Assembly (NCBI GenBank): GCA_040403075.1
Contig: JBBALJ010000063.1
Location: 1 to 19,007, forward strand
Origin: RGVD01 sp040403075
Lineage (GTDB): Bacteria; Bacteroidota; Bacteroidia; UKL13-3
Length of the DNA stretch: 19,007 nucleotides
Reading direction: 5' to 3'
Below are positions 1 to 8,834 of this stretch, one piece after another. A program made the translations under genes and the position numbers. Every line of letters starts with the position of its first letter. Position 1 is the stretch's first letter. A model generated the notes under the pieces. That model did no database searches and was not told the DNA's origin. It saw nothing but the letters and a program-made list of their open reading frames with translations.

Positions 1-125
1 ATCTATATATTTCTGTATACTTCACAAATTCTGAATTAATTGGATTCATTATCTTAACAAATGAAACATATTGCAACATTACATATCTTTCAATTACATT
101 CACGAATTCAAATTAGCACCAGATA

Positions 126-1154
126 TTGATTACAAATTTATCCATAAAAGAATATTTAGAGAGTGTCAGAAACACCCCAACTCTTGATGTTAGAAGTCCT
201 TTAGAATATGAACATGCTCATATTCCGGGTGCATTCAATCTAGGTTTATTGAACAATGAGGAAAGAAAAATAATTGGAACGACTTATAAAAAATCAGGAA
301 ACCAAGCTGCAGTTATTCAAGGCTATCAGTTGGTGGGACCTAAATTTAGCCAATTTATAGAAGAAGCTTTAAAAATTTCTCCATATAAAAACATTAACGT
401 GTATTGTTGGCGTGGGGGATTGAGAAGCAATATCATGGCTTTTGTGTTACATACAGCTGGGTTTAAAGTGAATCTATTAAAAGGTGGTTACAAAGCCTTT
501 AGAAACTGGTCATCAGAAATATTAAGTGAAGAGAGAAAGATTAAGGTTATTGGTGGTAAAACAGGCTCAGGTAAGACCTTAATAATTGAGCAGCTTCGTA
601 AAATGGGGGAACAAGTTATTAACCTTGAAAGTCTTGCCAATCATAGAGGTTCAGCCTTCGGATCTTTGGGACAATTAGCCCAAGTTAGTAACGAACAATT
701 TGAAAATTTACTTGCCATGGAATGGAAGGATTTAAAATCAAATAAAACTTTATGGCTTGAAAATGAAAGTAGGACCATTGGGTCTAATGTTATCCCATTG
801 TCTATATTTAACCAAATGCAAAAGGCAATTACTTTTGATGTACAATTACCCGTTGAAGAGAGAATAAATTATATAGTAAAAGAGTATGGTTGTTTCAATC
901 AGGAAGAATTAGCCAATAACACCATGAAACTGCAAAAACGTCTTGGTAACTTAAGGCTGCAACAAGCACTTGATTTTTTAAGTGAAAATAAGATGCATGA
1001 TTGGGCAGGTTTGATGCTTGAATATTATGATAAAACCTATATTTACGGTAACTCAAAGCGTGAAGTGGGAACAGTTATTCCGATGGTTTTTGACAAAATA
1101 AATGCTGCAGAAATGACTATGAAAATTTTAGAGTGGGAAAAGATAAATGATTAA
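126..1154 (+). CDS. selU: tRNA 2-selenouridine synthase (SelU/MnmH)
   Basis: The enzyme replaces sulfur by selenium in 2-thiouridine at the wobble position of certain tRNAs, using selenophosphate, through a geranylated intermediate (known for the family). The N-terminal rhodanese domain (about residues 1-125) carries the family's active-site cysteine at Cys94 in CWRGG. The C-terminal P-loop domain has a Walker A motif GGKTGSGKT at 143-151, followed by the family signature ANHRGSAFGS near 170. At 342 residues it is near the usual length (E. coli about 364) and looks complete. The start is TTG; no in-frame ATG precedes the conserved rhodanese start (TLDVRSPLEYEHAHIPGA), so TTG fits best. It overlaps selD by 8 bp, which implies translational coupling and links selenium donor synthesis to its use. 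Family assignment is firm. Confidence 0.95.
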   Translation: MITNLSIKEYLESVRNTPTLDVRSPLEYEHAHIPGAFNLGLLNNEERKIIGTTYKKSGNQAAVIQGYQLVGPKFSQFIEEALKISPYKNINVYCWRGGLRSNIMAFVLHTAGFKVNLLKGGYKAFRNWSSEILSEERKIKVIGGKTGSGKTLIIEQLRKMGEQVINLESLANHRGSAFGSLGQLAQVSNEQFENLLAMEWKDLKSNKTLWLENESRTIGSNVIPLSIFNQMQKAITFDVQLPVEERINYIVKEYGCFNQEELANNTMKLQKRLGNLRLQQALDFLSENKMHDWAGLMLEYYDKTYIYGNSKREVGTVIPMVFDKINAAEMTMKILEWEKIND

Positions 1155-2184
1155 ACTTACACAGTTCAGTAAAGGCTCCGGTTGTGGATGTAAAATAGCC
1201 CCAGAAGAATTAGCCATTCTCCTAAAAACAGATATGGTTTCACCAATCAATGAACATTTGTTGGTAGGTAACGCCACAAATGATGATGCAGCAGCATTGG
1301 CTATTGACGATAAAAATGTGATGGTAAGTACCACAGACTTTTTTATGCCCATGTTAGATGATGCTTTTACTTTTGGCCAAATTGCTGCTTGCAATGCCAT
1401 CAGTGATGTGTATGCCATGGGGGCAAAACCAATTTTGGCATTGGGCATTCTCGGTTGGCCATTAGAAAAAATACCTGCTACAGAAGCACAACAAGTATTG
1501 AATGGTGCAAGAACAATTTGTCATAAAGCAGGTATTGCACTCAGCGGTGGACACAGCATAGAGAGCAATGAGCCTTTCTTCGGTTTATCAGTAAATGGAA
1601 TGACCGATAAGGATCGACTTAAACAAAACTCTACTGCTAAAGCAGGTGATTACTTGTTTTTAACTAAACCACTTGGTGTAGGTATTTTATCATCAGCACT
1701 TAAAAGAGGAATTATAAATGACCATGACTATCATAAAATGGTAGAAATAATGACTACCCTTAATTCTGCAGGTTCTGCTGTATCAGCTATAAATGGGGTA
1801 AACGCTATGACAGATGTTACTGGATTTGGATTGCTTGGTCACCTTAGTGAAATGACAAGAGGATCAAATGTATCTGCCGAACTTATTCTTAGCCAAATTC
1901 CTTTGATTGAAAACATTGATTTCTACACACAACAATTTTGTTTTCCTGATATCACTACTAAAAATTATAATGCGTATAAAGATGATACAGATGGTTTAAC
2001 AGGTCTTGAATTCATTCATCTGTGCGACCCACAAACATCAGGAGGCTTATTGATTGCAGTTTCGGAAGAATCTTTAGATGAATATAAACACATAGTGAAA
2101 GACTTTGATATTTTTAATATTGCCATCAAACCAATTGGAAGGATGGTAGCCAAAAGTGATAAGTCCATCTATTTGCAACCTTGA
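1147..2184 (+). CDS. selD: Selenide, water dikinase (selenophosphate synthetase), cysteine form
   Basis: Makes selenophosphate from selenide and ATP, the selenium donor for SelU and, where present, for selenocysteine synthesis. The N-terminal catalytic motif GSGCGCK lies at residues 10-16; Cys13 and Lys16 match the essential Cys17 and Lys20 of E. coli. Position 13 is a TGT codon, so this is the cysteine form and not a selenoprotein. Other family marks are TTDFFMP (62-68), AISDVYAMGA (84-93), GGHSI (134-138) and DPQTSGGLL near the C terminus. Length, 345 residues, is normal. The ATG lies inside the selU stop region, giving an 8-bp overlap. No selA or selB is visible in this window, so from local evidence selenium serves tRNA modification; the rest of the genome would decide that. 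Confidence 0.96.
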   Translation: MIKLTQFSKGSGCGCKIAPEELAILLKTDMVSPINEHLLVGNATNDDAAALAIDDKNVMVSTTDFFMPMLDDAFTFGQIAACNAISDVYAMGAKPILALGILGWPLEKIPATEAQQVLNGARTICHKAGIALSGGHSIESNEPFFGLSVNGMTDKDRLKQNSTAKAGDYLFLTKPLGVGILSSALKRGIINDHDYHKMVEIMTTLNSAGSAVSAINGVNAMTDVTGFGLLGHLSEMTRGSNVSAELILSQIPLIENIDFYTQQFCFPDITTKNYNAYKDDTDGLTGLEFIHLCDPQTSGGLLIAVSEESLDEYKHIVKDFDIFNIAIKPIGRMVAKSDKSIYLQP

Positions 2185-2262
2185 TTCGCTTGAAATAAAC
2201 AGAAAGTGTAAACAAAAAGAAAGTATTTAAGGTTTATGAAAAGAGACCTGTTAATATCTGAT

Positions 2263-2294
2263 TTTGGGTATGCTATTAAATCTTATTAGATTTG
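2263..2294 (+). promoter_or_regulatory. Bacteroidota-type promoter of metF
   Basis: TTTG at 2263-2266, a 20-bp spacer and TAGATTTG at 2287-2294 match the Bacteroidota housekeeping consensus (TTTG, about 19-21 bp, TAnnTTTG) exactly. The metF ATG is at 2307, so the leader would be only a few bases long. This separates metF from the selU-selD operon as a transcription unit of its own. Confidence 0.75.
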
Positions 2295-2306
2295 TGATAA
2301 ATAATT

Positions 2307-3260
2307 ATGAAGATAACCGACCACATCAGTAATGCAAAATCAACCTTATTTTCTATTGAGGTTTTACCACCTCTAAAAGGCAAAGGTATAGAATCCTTGT
2401 TTAAAGGCATTGACCCTTTAATGGAATTTAAACCGGCTTTTATTGATGTAACTTACCACCGTGAGGAGTTTTTGTTACGAAAGAGACTAGATGGTGGTTT
2501 TGACAAAGTATTTACTCGCAAAAGACCTGGCACTGTAGCCATTTGTGCTGCTTTGATGAATAAATACAAGGTAGATACTGTTCCGCATCTTATTTGTGGT
2601 GGATTTAGTAAAGAAGAAACCGAGAACGCGCTTATCGATCTAAACTTCTTAGGTATTGATAATATTCTTGCTTTGCGCGGAGACCCAGTAAAAAATGAAT
2701 CTAATTTTACACCTGAGCCTGATGGAAACAAAACATCCATTGAACTTTTAGAGCAGATTATCAAAATGAACAATGGTGTGTATTTAGATAGAGATATTGA
2801 GAATCCAGTTACTTCAAACTTTTGTGTGGGTGTATCAGGTTATCCTGAAAAACATTTTGAAGCACCAAACATGGCTTCTGACCTAAGATGGCTTGACAAC
2901 AAAGTGAAAGCTGGTGCTGATTATATTGTCACTCAATTGTTTTTTAACAATAAAAAATTCATTGAATTTACCGAAACATGTAAAAAAATGGATATCAATA
3001 TTCCAATTATTCCAGGATTGAAACCATTGACAACAAAAAAACAGTTAACTGTGTTACCTAAGATATTTCATATTGATATTCCTGAAGATTTAGTAAATGC
3101 TGTAGAAGCTTGTAAAGATGATAAAGCTGTTAAACAAGTGGGTATTGAATGGTGTATTCAGCAATCAAAAGAGTTGAAAGCCGCAGGAGTTCCTGTTTTG
3201 CATTATTACACGATGGGTTTAAGTGAAATCACCAAATCAATTGCGAAAGAAGTATTCTAA
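2307..3260 (+). CDS. metF: 5,10-methylenetetrahydrofolate reductase
   Basis: Flavoenzyme that reduces 5,10-methylene-THF to 5-methyl-THF, the methyl donor for methionine synthesis. It is a single TIM-barrel protein of 317 residues, close to bacterial MetF length, without the regulatory domain of eukaryotic MTHFR. FSIEVLPP (15-22) places the catalytic glutamate at Glu18 (E. coli Glu28). ALRGDP (122-127) gives Asp126, matching the FAD- and folate-contacting Asp120 of E. coli. GYPEKHFEAPN (178-188) and TQLFFN (209-214, Gln210 for E. coli Gln183) complete the folate site. It has its own promoter immediately upstream. Its stop overlaps by 4 bp the stop of the convergent minus-strand gene. No SAM-related riboswitch fits in the very short leader. 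Confidence 0.95.
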   Translation: MKITDHISNAKSTLFSIEVLPPLKGKGIESLFKGIDPLMEFKPAFIDVTYHREEFLLRKRLDGGFDKVFTRKRPGTVAICAALMNKYKVDTVPHLICGGFSKEETENALIDLNFLGIDNILALRGDPVKNESNFTPEPDGNKTSIELLEQIIKMNNGVYLDRDIENPVTSNFCVGVSGYPEKHFEAPNMASDLRWLDNKVKAGADYIVTQLFFNNKKFIEFTETCKKMDINIPIIPGLKPLTTKKQLTVLPKIFHIDIPEDLVNAVEACKDDKAVKQVGIEWCIQQSKELKAAGVPVLHYYTMGLSEITKSIAKEVF

Positions 3261-3646
3261 TCATCAATTTTCACATTTCTTTCTTCAGCACTTGTATCTG
3301 ATTGTAAGCCAGTTCCGCCATTTAATATATTCGAAACATTTTTAAAGTAATCTTCTTTTACTTTCAATGCCTGATTTAAGCTATCCGTTTTATATAATAA
3401 CTCACGAACTTTACGTTTAGTCTCATTATTAGTGTAACCCGGAACATATTCTCGCAAAGGGGTATAAAAGATTCCAACAATGATTAAAAAAGTGAAAACA
3501 ACTACAAATGAGCTAAATGCAACAAAAATATTGAGTGGAGTAAGCTTATATGAAAACTTCTCTTCAAAGGTTTCGTCATTGATTAAAACCAACCTAAGTT
3601 TGTAATGAAGTCGCTCAACAAATTTTTTCTTTCTACTTTCAGCCAT
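3257..3646 (-). CDS. Membrane anchor resembling the N-terminus of Bacteroidota M23 peptidases, without the peptidase domain
   Basis: Small protein of 129 residues. A basic cytoplasmic head (1-37) contains LRLVLINDETFEEKFSYKL, then one transmembrane helix (about 38-61), then TPLREYVPGY (62-71) and a short predicted coiled coil (about 72-108). The head, helix and PLREY-PGY segment resemble, from memory, the N-terminal part of Bacteroidota M23-family metallopeptidases of roughly 290 residues, in which a LytM/M23 domain follows the coiled coil. Here the protein ends after a short acidic tail, and no M23 zinc motif (HxxxD, HxH) is present. The reading frame closes within the metF stop, so there is no room for a lost domain. 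It is divergent from sprE with a 69-bp spacer. Function unknown; a scaffold or anchor at the cell wall is inference. Confidence 0.75.
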   Translation of the reverse strand: MAESRKKKFVERLHYKLRLVLINDETFEEKFSYKLTPLNIFVAFSSFVVVFTFLIIVGIFYTPLREYVPGYTNNETKRKVRELLYKTDSLNQALKVKEDYFKNVSNILNGGTGLQSDTSAEERNVKIDD

Positions 3647-3691
3647 AATTAATTAAAATTGCGAAACTAATTGATGAATTAATAATCGCAT

Positions 3692-3721
3692 CAAATTTAA
3701 GAATAGATACCTTATTTGAAA
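3692..3721 (-). promoter_or_regulatory. Possible promoter for the minus-strand membrane-anchor gene
   Basis: Read on the minus strand, TAAATTTG (3692-3699) matches the TAnnTTTG element exactly. With an 18-bp spacer it is preceded by TTTC (3718-3721), one mismatch from TTTG. The gene's ATG is at 3646, giving a leader of about 40 bases. The upstream element would overlap the start of sprE, so the assignment is tentative. Confidence 0.4.
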
Positions 3722-6472
3722 CCTTTAAAAAATAACTTAATAAAAAACCTTAGTATTTTATTGGCAGCTATGCTCTTGCTGATACTATCCTGCAACCCCA
3801 CTCGTGATAGATGGATTAACAGGAAATGGCATAGCATGACTGGGCATTTCAATATCTATTTCAATGGAGAGCAAAAATTATTAGATGCCACAACGCAAAT
3901 AGAGAAAAGCCATGTAAATGATTTCAACAAAGTCTTAGATGTATTTGCTTATGGTGATGAGGCTTCAGCAAAGACCTCTGCTAACTTATTGGATGAGGCT
4001 TTAAAGAAATTTTCAGGTACCATCCAACTACATACCATCGGAAGTTACACTGATGAAGCCTATTTTAATATTGCTAAATGCCGATTCTTCAAAAGAGATT
4101 ATTATTCAGCGGTTGAGGCTTTTCAATTTGTTATTGGTCAATATGAAAAGAAAGGTTACAAAAACATTAGCTCTGCTTGGATTGCCAAATGTTATGTGGG
4201 GTTGAACAAAATTGAAGAAGCAGACGCTGTAGCTGGCCTATTGGTGTCGAATAAAAATATTGATAAAAAGGATGTTGCCGAAATTTTTGCTACCGCTGCT
4301 GATATCAATATTAGGTTGGAAAAATATAAAAGTGCCATACCAAACCTTAAAAGAGCCCTTACTGGAGACTTAAATAAGGACCGAAAAACCAGGTATAATT
4401 ATATTTTAGGGCAATTGTATATGCTTACCGATAATAAGCAAGAAGCTTTATTTCACTTCAATAAGGTAATTAAAATGAATCCCCCTTATGATTTTGCTTT
4501 TAATGCCAATATTAATATTACCAAAATTTACGACCCGAGGGATAAACAAGCTGTAAATAAAGTAAGACGCAATCTAAAAAGAATGTTGAGGGATGATAAG
4601 AACATTGATTATTTGGACCAAATATATTTTGAATTAGGTAAATTAGAATTGAGCCAAAAGAATTTTCCGATTGCCACTAATCAATTTAAAAACTCAGTTG
4701 CAAATTCTAGAACAAACAAAGTTCAAAAGACAAAATCATACTTAGAATTAGCTAAACTATTTTTTGAAACCAAGGATTATAAGAAAGCTAAAGCCTATTA
4801 CGATTCAACTGCTCAAAATATCGATCCTAAAGATAAAGACTACGAAAAAATTAAAAATACCAAAATTGTTCTATCAGATTTGATTAATAATTTAGTTGTT
4901 TTTGAAACAGAAGATTCTTTGCAACGATTGTCTAGAATGAGTCCTAATTCACTTAAAAGCAAAGTGGAAGAATGGGCCTTAAATGACAAAAAGCAAAAAG
5001 AATTAGAAGCCAAATTAGCTAAAAAGAGAGCCAAGATTGAAGAAAGCTTTCAAAAAAACCAAGGGGGTGATGAAAATTCTCCTCCTCCACTTACCGTCTC
5101 TGCTGATGGAAGTTGGTATTTCTATAATAGCAATTTAGTGGCTTCAGGTAAAACCGATTTCTTTAGTTCACGAAAATGGGGACAAAGGATGAATGAGGAT
5201 TTTTGGCGAATTGCAGCTAAAGAAAAGCCTAAGCAAAATGAAGCGGATGATAATGGTAAGCCTAAAGACACAGCACAAGTTGCTGGTGGAAACAAGAAAA
5301 TTGACTATACCAAGCAAGATGCAAACATGAGTGGACAGGAAGTAAAACCTGAAGAACCAGCAGCTGCAGCTCTATTTGGACCAAAAGAAAAAGATAAAGA
5401 GGCTTGGATTAAAAATGTTCCTTTTACACCCGAGGCCAAACAGAAATCGAATGACAAAATATTAGAGGCTCTCCACAATTTGGGTAAAATTTATTATGAC
5501 AAACTAAAAGAAAACAAGGATGCCATGAAATATTGGTCAGAACTTGAAAAGCGTTTTCCTGCCAATGAGTATGAGCCTGAAGCCTATTATTACCTTTATA
5601 AAATTCACATTGATTCAAAAGAAAAAACCAAATCAGATAAAAACAAAAGCGATTTAATTACTCAGTATCCTCAGCACCCTTATGCATTGCTTATTCAAGG
5701 AAAGCCGCTAAAGACGGAGGACAATGATGCAAATAAATCTTTAGTTCAGTTTTATGAAAATACTTATGCAAATTTCACAGCAGGTAATTATAATGAGGTA
5801 AAAAAAATGAAAATTGAGGCAGAAAAGAAATTTCCTGGAAATAACATGCGTGCTAAATTTGATTATATAAATACCTTAGCCATTGGTAAGACTGAAAACA
5901 TTGAAAACTTTAAAACAGCTTTAAAAAACATAACCAAGGAATATAAGGAAACTGATGTCGCTAAGGCTTCTCAAGCTACCTTAGATTTATTGAATAAAAA
6001 AGAGAAAATGGTAGCTGCCGTTGGCGGAGATACAACTGTAAGGCTTTTTGATTTAGACGATAATACAGCTCAATTCTATGTTTTTGCCATGAAAAACGAG
6101 AAAGCTGATTTTACTATATTCAACGAGAAAATTGCTACTTATAACGAACAATATGCCTCATTAGATAACCTGCGCTCAAATCCAATGTTGAGCAATGAAG
6201 GCTATCAATTATTGGTGGTGAGAGAGTTTCCGAACCTTGCTAAAGGGGTTGATTATATTAAAGGTTTGAAAGCTGTGGAAGTAATTTCAAAGCAGATGAA
6301 TGTTACCGAAACTTACATTGAATTTATTGTATCAAAAGAAACTTTCAAAAAAATTTTAAAAGAGAAACGTATTGATGATTACTACAAGTTTTATCAAAAA
6401 CGAAATGTGAATACAAATGTTAAATCTGAAGCAAATACAGAATTTAAAACAGAGATTAAAAGCGATAAGTAA
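3716..6472 (+). CDS. sprE: T9SS-associated TPR lipoprotein, SprE/PorW family
   Basis: Large lipoprotein of 918 residues required for type IX secretion and, in gliding species, motility (known for SprE in Flavobacterium and PorW in Porphyromonas). The N terminus has a lipoprotein signal with Cys26 in LILSC. The segment after it (RKWHSMTGHFNIYFNGEQ) is typical of this family, whose members start with a similar H-x-T-x-x-[YF]-N-x-x-[FW]-NG stretch. TPR-like helical repeats fill about residues 95-370 and again about 565-690. A charged linker (about 420-455 and 505-545) flanks a conserved-looking aromatic block, SWYFYNSNLVASGK near 465. The C-terminal block with FNEKIATYNEQY is also typical. The start is TTG; the next ATG would cut into the signal peptide. 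It precedes the PBP gene by 3 bp. Whether the organism glides cannot be told here. Confidence 0.9.
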   Translation: MKPLKNNLIKNLSILLAAMLLLILSCNPTRDRWINRKWHSMTGHFNIYFNGEQKLLDATTQIEKSHVNDFNKVLDVFAYGDEASAKTSANLLDEALKKFSGTIQLHTIGSYTDEAYFNIAKCRFFKRDYYSAVEAFQFVIGQYEKKGYKNISSAWIAKCYVGLNKIEEADAVAGLLVSNKNIDKKDVAEIFATAADINIRLEKYKSAIPNLKRALTGDLNKDRKTRYNYILGQLYMLTDNKQEALFHFNKVIKMNPPYDFAFNANINITKIYDPRDKQAVNKVRRNLKRMLRDDKNIDYLDQIYFELGKLELSQKNFPIATNQFKNSVANSRTNKVQKTKSYLELAKLFFETKDYKKAKAYYDSTAQNIDPKDKDYEKIKNTKIVLSDLINNLVVFETEDSLQRLSRMSPNSLKSKVEEWALNDKKQKELEAKLAKKRAKIEESFQKNQGGDENSPPPLTVSADGSWYFYNSNLVASGKTDFFSSRKWGQRMNEDFWRIAAKEKPKQNEADDNGKPKDTAQVAGGNKKIDYTKQDANMSGQEVKPEEPAAAALFGPKEKDKEAWIKNVPFTPEAKQKSNDKILEALHNLGKIYYDKLKENKDAMKYWSELEKRFPANEYEPEAYYYLYKIHIDSKEKTKSDKNKSDLITQYPQHPYALLIQGKPLKTEDNDANKSLVQFYENTYANFTAGNYNEVKKMKIEAEKKFPGNNMRAKFDYINTLAIGKTENIENFKTALKNITKEYKETDVAKASQATLDLLNKKEKMVAAVGGDTTVRLFDLDDNTAQFYVFAMKNEKADFTIFNEKIATYNEQYASLDNLRSNPMLSNEGYQLLVVREFPNLAKGVDYIKGLKAVEVISKQMNVTETYIEFIVSKETFKKILKEKRIDDYYKFYQKRNVNTNVKSEANTEFKTEIKSDK

Positions 6473-6475
6473 CAG

Positions 6476-8692
6476 ATGAAAATGAAAGAATATTTTTGGG
6501 GAAGTAAGTATTGGAAATTCATTAAATGGCTTTGGATTGCTGCTATTTCAGGGCTACTCGCTTTTAGTTTATTAATTGCATTTATTTGGAATGATTTTGT
6601 TCCTAGTTATAAACTTCCACCCCTTGAAGAGCTAGAAAATCCTACTACATATTTAGCTAGTGAAATCTATTCAAGCGATGGGGTGGTTTTAGGTAAATAT
6701 TTTTTACAAAACAGGAGCAATGCCAATTTCGAAGATTTAAGTCCTCAATTAATAAATGCACTTTTGGCGACCGAAGATTTTCGTTTTTACCAACACTCAG
6801 GAATTGATAACAAAAGGATTTTTACCATCATTGCTTACAACCTAATTGGAAAAAGGCAAGGAGGTAGCACCATTACACAGCAATTAGCAAAAAACCTTTT
6901 CCCACGCACACGTTTCAAGCATTTTCATCAGAAATTAATCACCAAATTACAAGAGTGGATAACCGCTATTAGAATCGAACAACGTTATACCAAAGAAGAA
7001 ATCATTACGATGTATTTAAATACCGTTCCATTCAGTGGTAATGCATTTGGAATACGATCTGCTTCAAAGGTTTTCTTTGGAAAAACACCCAAGGAATTAA
7101 CAGCACCTGAGGCAGCGGTATTAGTAGGTATGCTAAAAGCTCCTACAGCCTATAACCCTCTGCGCAATCCTGCAAATTCAATGAAAAGAAGAAATACAGT
7201 ATTGGAGCAAATGCGTAAAAATGAATTCTTAACAGCTGATGAAGCCAATAAATTCAAAGTAGAACCCATCAAATTAGACTATAAAGAAGACGACCATAAT
7301 GAAGGATTGGCAACTTATTTCCGCGAATATTTACGTATGGAATTGATTGATTGGTGCGAAGAAAATGGCTATAACCTGTATAAGGATGGTTTGAAAATAT
7401 ACACTACCATCAACTCTAAAATGCAAATCCATGCTGAGCAAAGTGTGCAAGAACATTTACAAACCATGCAAAAGAAATTCTATACTCATTGGAAAGGCAG
7501 AGAACCTTGGGGACAATTCAAAGAACTCTTAACCTATGGGATGAAGCGAAGCGACAGGTATAGAATTTTGAAAGAAATGGGTAAATCAGAATCTGAGATA
7601 ATGAAAGATTTTAATACGCCTGTAAAAATGCGCTTATTTAGCAGTTCACGAGGTGAAATTGATACCACCATGACACCCATGGATAGTATTAAATATTATA
7701 AATACTTTATGCAATGTGGCTTTATGAGCATGGACCCTATTACAGGATTTGTTAAAGCATGGGTGGGTGGTCACAATTATAAATATTTCAAATACGACCA
7801 TGTAAACACCAATTCTAAACGTCAAGCTGGATCTACCTTCAAACCTTTTGTTTATACTACGGCCATCGACAATGGCATGTCACCATGTTCCATCATTCCA
7901 AATAAACCTGTCACTTTTGAGGGCTATCCAGATTACAATCCAGGTAATGCAGATGATGAATTTACAGCTCCTGAAATGACCATGTACCGGGGCTTACAAT
8001 TTTCATTTAATTTGGTTTGCTTGAATCTATTGAAACAATTAGGTCCTGACGCCATTAAAACGGTAATAAGCTTGGCGAAGAAAATGGGCATACAAAGCGA
8101 TATTGCCCCCTACCCTTCTTCAGCGCTTGGCACAGCCGACATTTCGGTTTACGAGTTGGTATCTGCTTACAGCACTTATGCCAATAAAGGGGTCTGGCAC
8201 AAGCCTCAATACCTTTTAAAAATTGTAGATAAAAACGGCAATGTAATTAGAGAAGAATTACCCAAAACCAAAGAAGTATTGAGTGAGCAAACGAGTTATG
8301 TGATGTGTAAAATGCTTGAAAAAGTAACCACACACGGTACGGCAGCAAAGGTAAAATACCAATACCAAATACCGGGTGCTTGTGGAGGCAAAACTGGAAC
8401 CACACAAAATTACAGTGATGCTTGGTTTATGGGAATTACCCCTACACTTGTAAGTGGTTTATGGACAGGTTTTGAAGACAGAGCGATTCACTTTAGAAGT
8501 CTTGATTTAGGAAGTGGTGCTGCCCAAGCCATGCCAATTTGGAGTACTTACATGCAAAAAGTAACGAAAGATAATTTAATTAAAATAGTTCCTGAATGGG
8601 AAGTACCCAAAGCACCTCTAACTATTGAGTTGAACTGTGATAATTACAAGCCCGAAGAAAAAGGTAAATCGAATAATTTTATTGAAGAATAG
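6476..8692 (+). CDS. Class A penicillin-binding protein (PBP1A-type glycosyltransferase/transpeptidase)
   Basis: Bifunctional murein polymerase of 738 residues. A short cytoplasmic tail is followed by one transmembrane helix (about 17-38). The GT51 glycosyltransferase domain (about 60-235) has Glu100 in ATEDFRFYQHSGID as the likely catalytic base and the GGSTITQQLAKN motif at 129-140. The transpeptidase domain (about 410-670) has the nucleophile Ser453 in STFK (453-456), SFN (510-512) and KTG (639-641), so all three penicillin-binding motifs are intact. It lies 3 bp after sprE, so the two are almost certainly co-transcribed. This couples cell-wall synthesis with a T9SS component that must cross the periplasm. 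The local symbol (mrcA or pbpF) is uncertain and is left blank. Confidence 0.95.
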   Translation: MKMKEYFWGSKYWKFIKWLWIAAISGLLAFSLLIAFIWNDFVPSYKLPPLEELENPTTYLASEIYSSDGVVLGKYFLQNRSNANFEDLSPQLINALLATEDFRFYQHSGIDNKRIFTIIAYNLIGKRQGGSTITQQLAKNLFPRTRFKHFHQKLITKLQEWITAIRIEQRYTKEEIITMYLNTVPFSGNAFGIRSASKVFFGKTPKELTAPEAAVLVGMLKAPTAYNPLRNPANSMKRRNTVLEQMRKNEFLTADEANKFKVEPIKLDYKEDDHNEGLATYFREYLRMELIDWCEENGYNLYKDGLKIYTTINSKMQIHAEQSVQEHLQTMQKKFYTHWKGREPWGQFKELLTYGMKRSDRYRILKEMGKSESEIMKDFNTPVKMRLFSSSRGEIDTTMTPMDSIKYYKYFMQCGFMSMDPITGFVKAWVGGHNYKYFKYDHVNTNSKRQAGSTFKPFVYTTAIDNGMSPCSIIPNKPVTFEGYPDYNPGNADDEFTAPEMTMYRGLQFSFNLVCLNLLKQLGPDAIKTVISLAKKMGIQSDIAPYPSSALGTADISVYELVSAYSTYANKGVWHKPQYLLKIVDKNGNVIREELPKTKEVLSEQTSYVMCKMLEKVTTHGTAAKVKYQYQIPGACGGKTGTTQNYSDAWFMGITPTLVSGLWTGFEDRAIHFRSLDLGSGAAQAMPIWSTYMQKVTKDNLIKIVPEWEVPKAPLTIELNCDNYKPEEKGKSNNFIEE

Positions 8693-8834
8693 TGCTAGTT
8701 GTTGGTTGCCAGTTCCAGTTATTAATTTGATAAAATGCACGACACTGATAACATAAACCCTAGCATAGGATAATCATTTTGCTTTATTACATTCGCAACT
8801 ACCAAATATACCTTTACCTCATAATACCTTATTT

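Noticed and set aside
1..125. Promoter or partial upstream gene at the left edge
   Set aside because: No exact match to the Bacteroidota promoter consensus and no open frame of note; the true promoter may lie outside the window.
1128..1448. Open frame of 106 codons on the minus strand within selD
   Set aside because: It lies wholly opposite a well-supported selD coding sequence, has no recognisable domain and no promoter, so it is a frame shadow.
2185..2262. Riboswitch or terminator between selD and metF
   Set aside because: Only a five-pair stem with a wobble is visible and no T-run follows; the metF leader is too short for a riboswitch.
8693..8834. Promoter for the EF-hand protein gene (TTTTG near 8777 and TACCTTTA at 8809)
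   Set aside because: The spacing of about 27 bp is outside the usual range and the second element has a mismatch.
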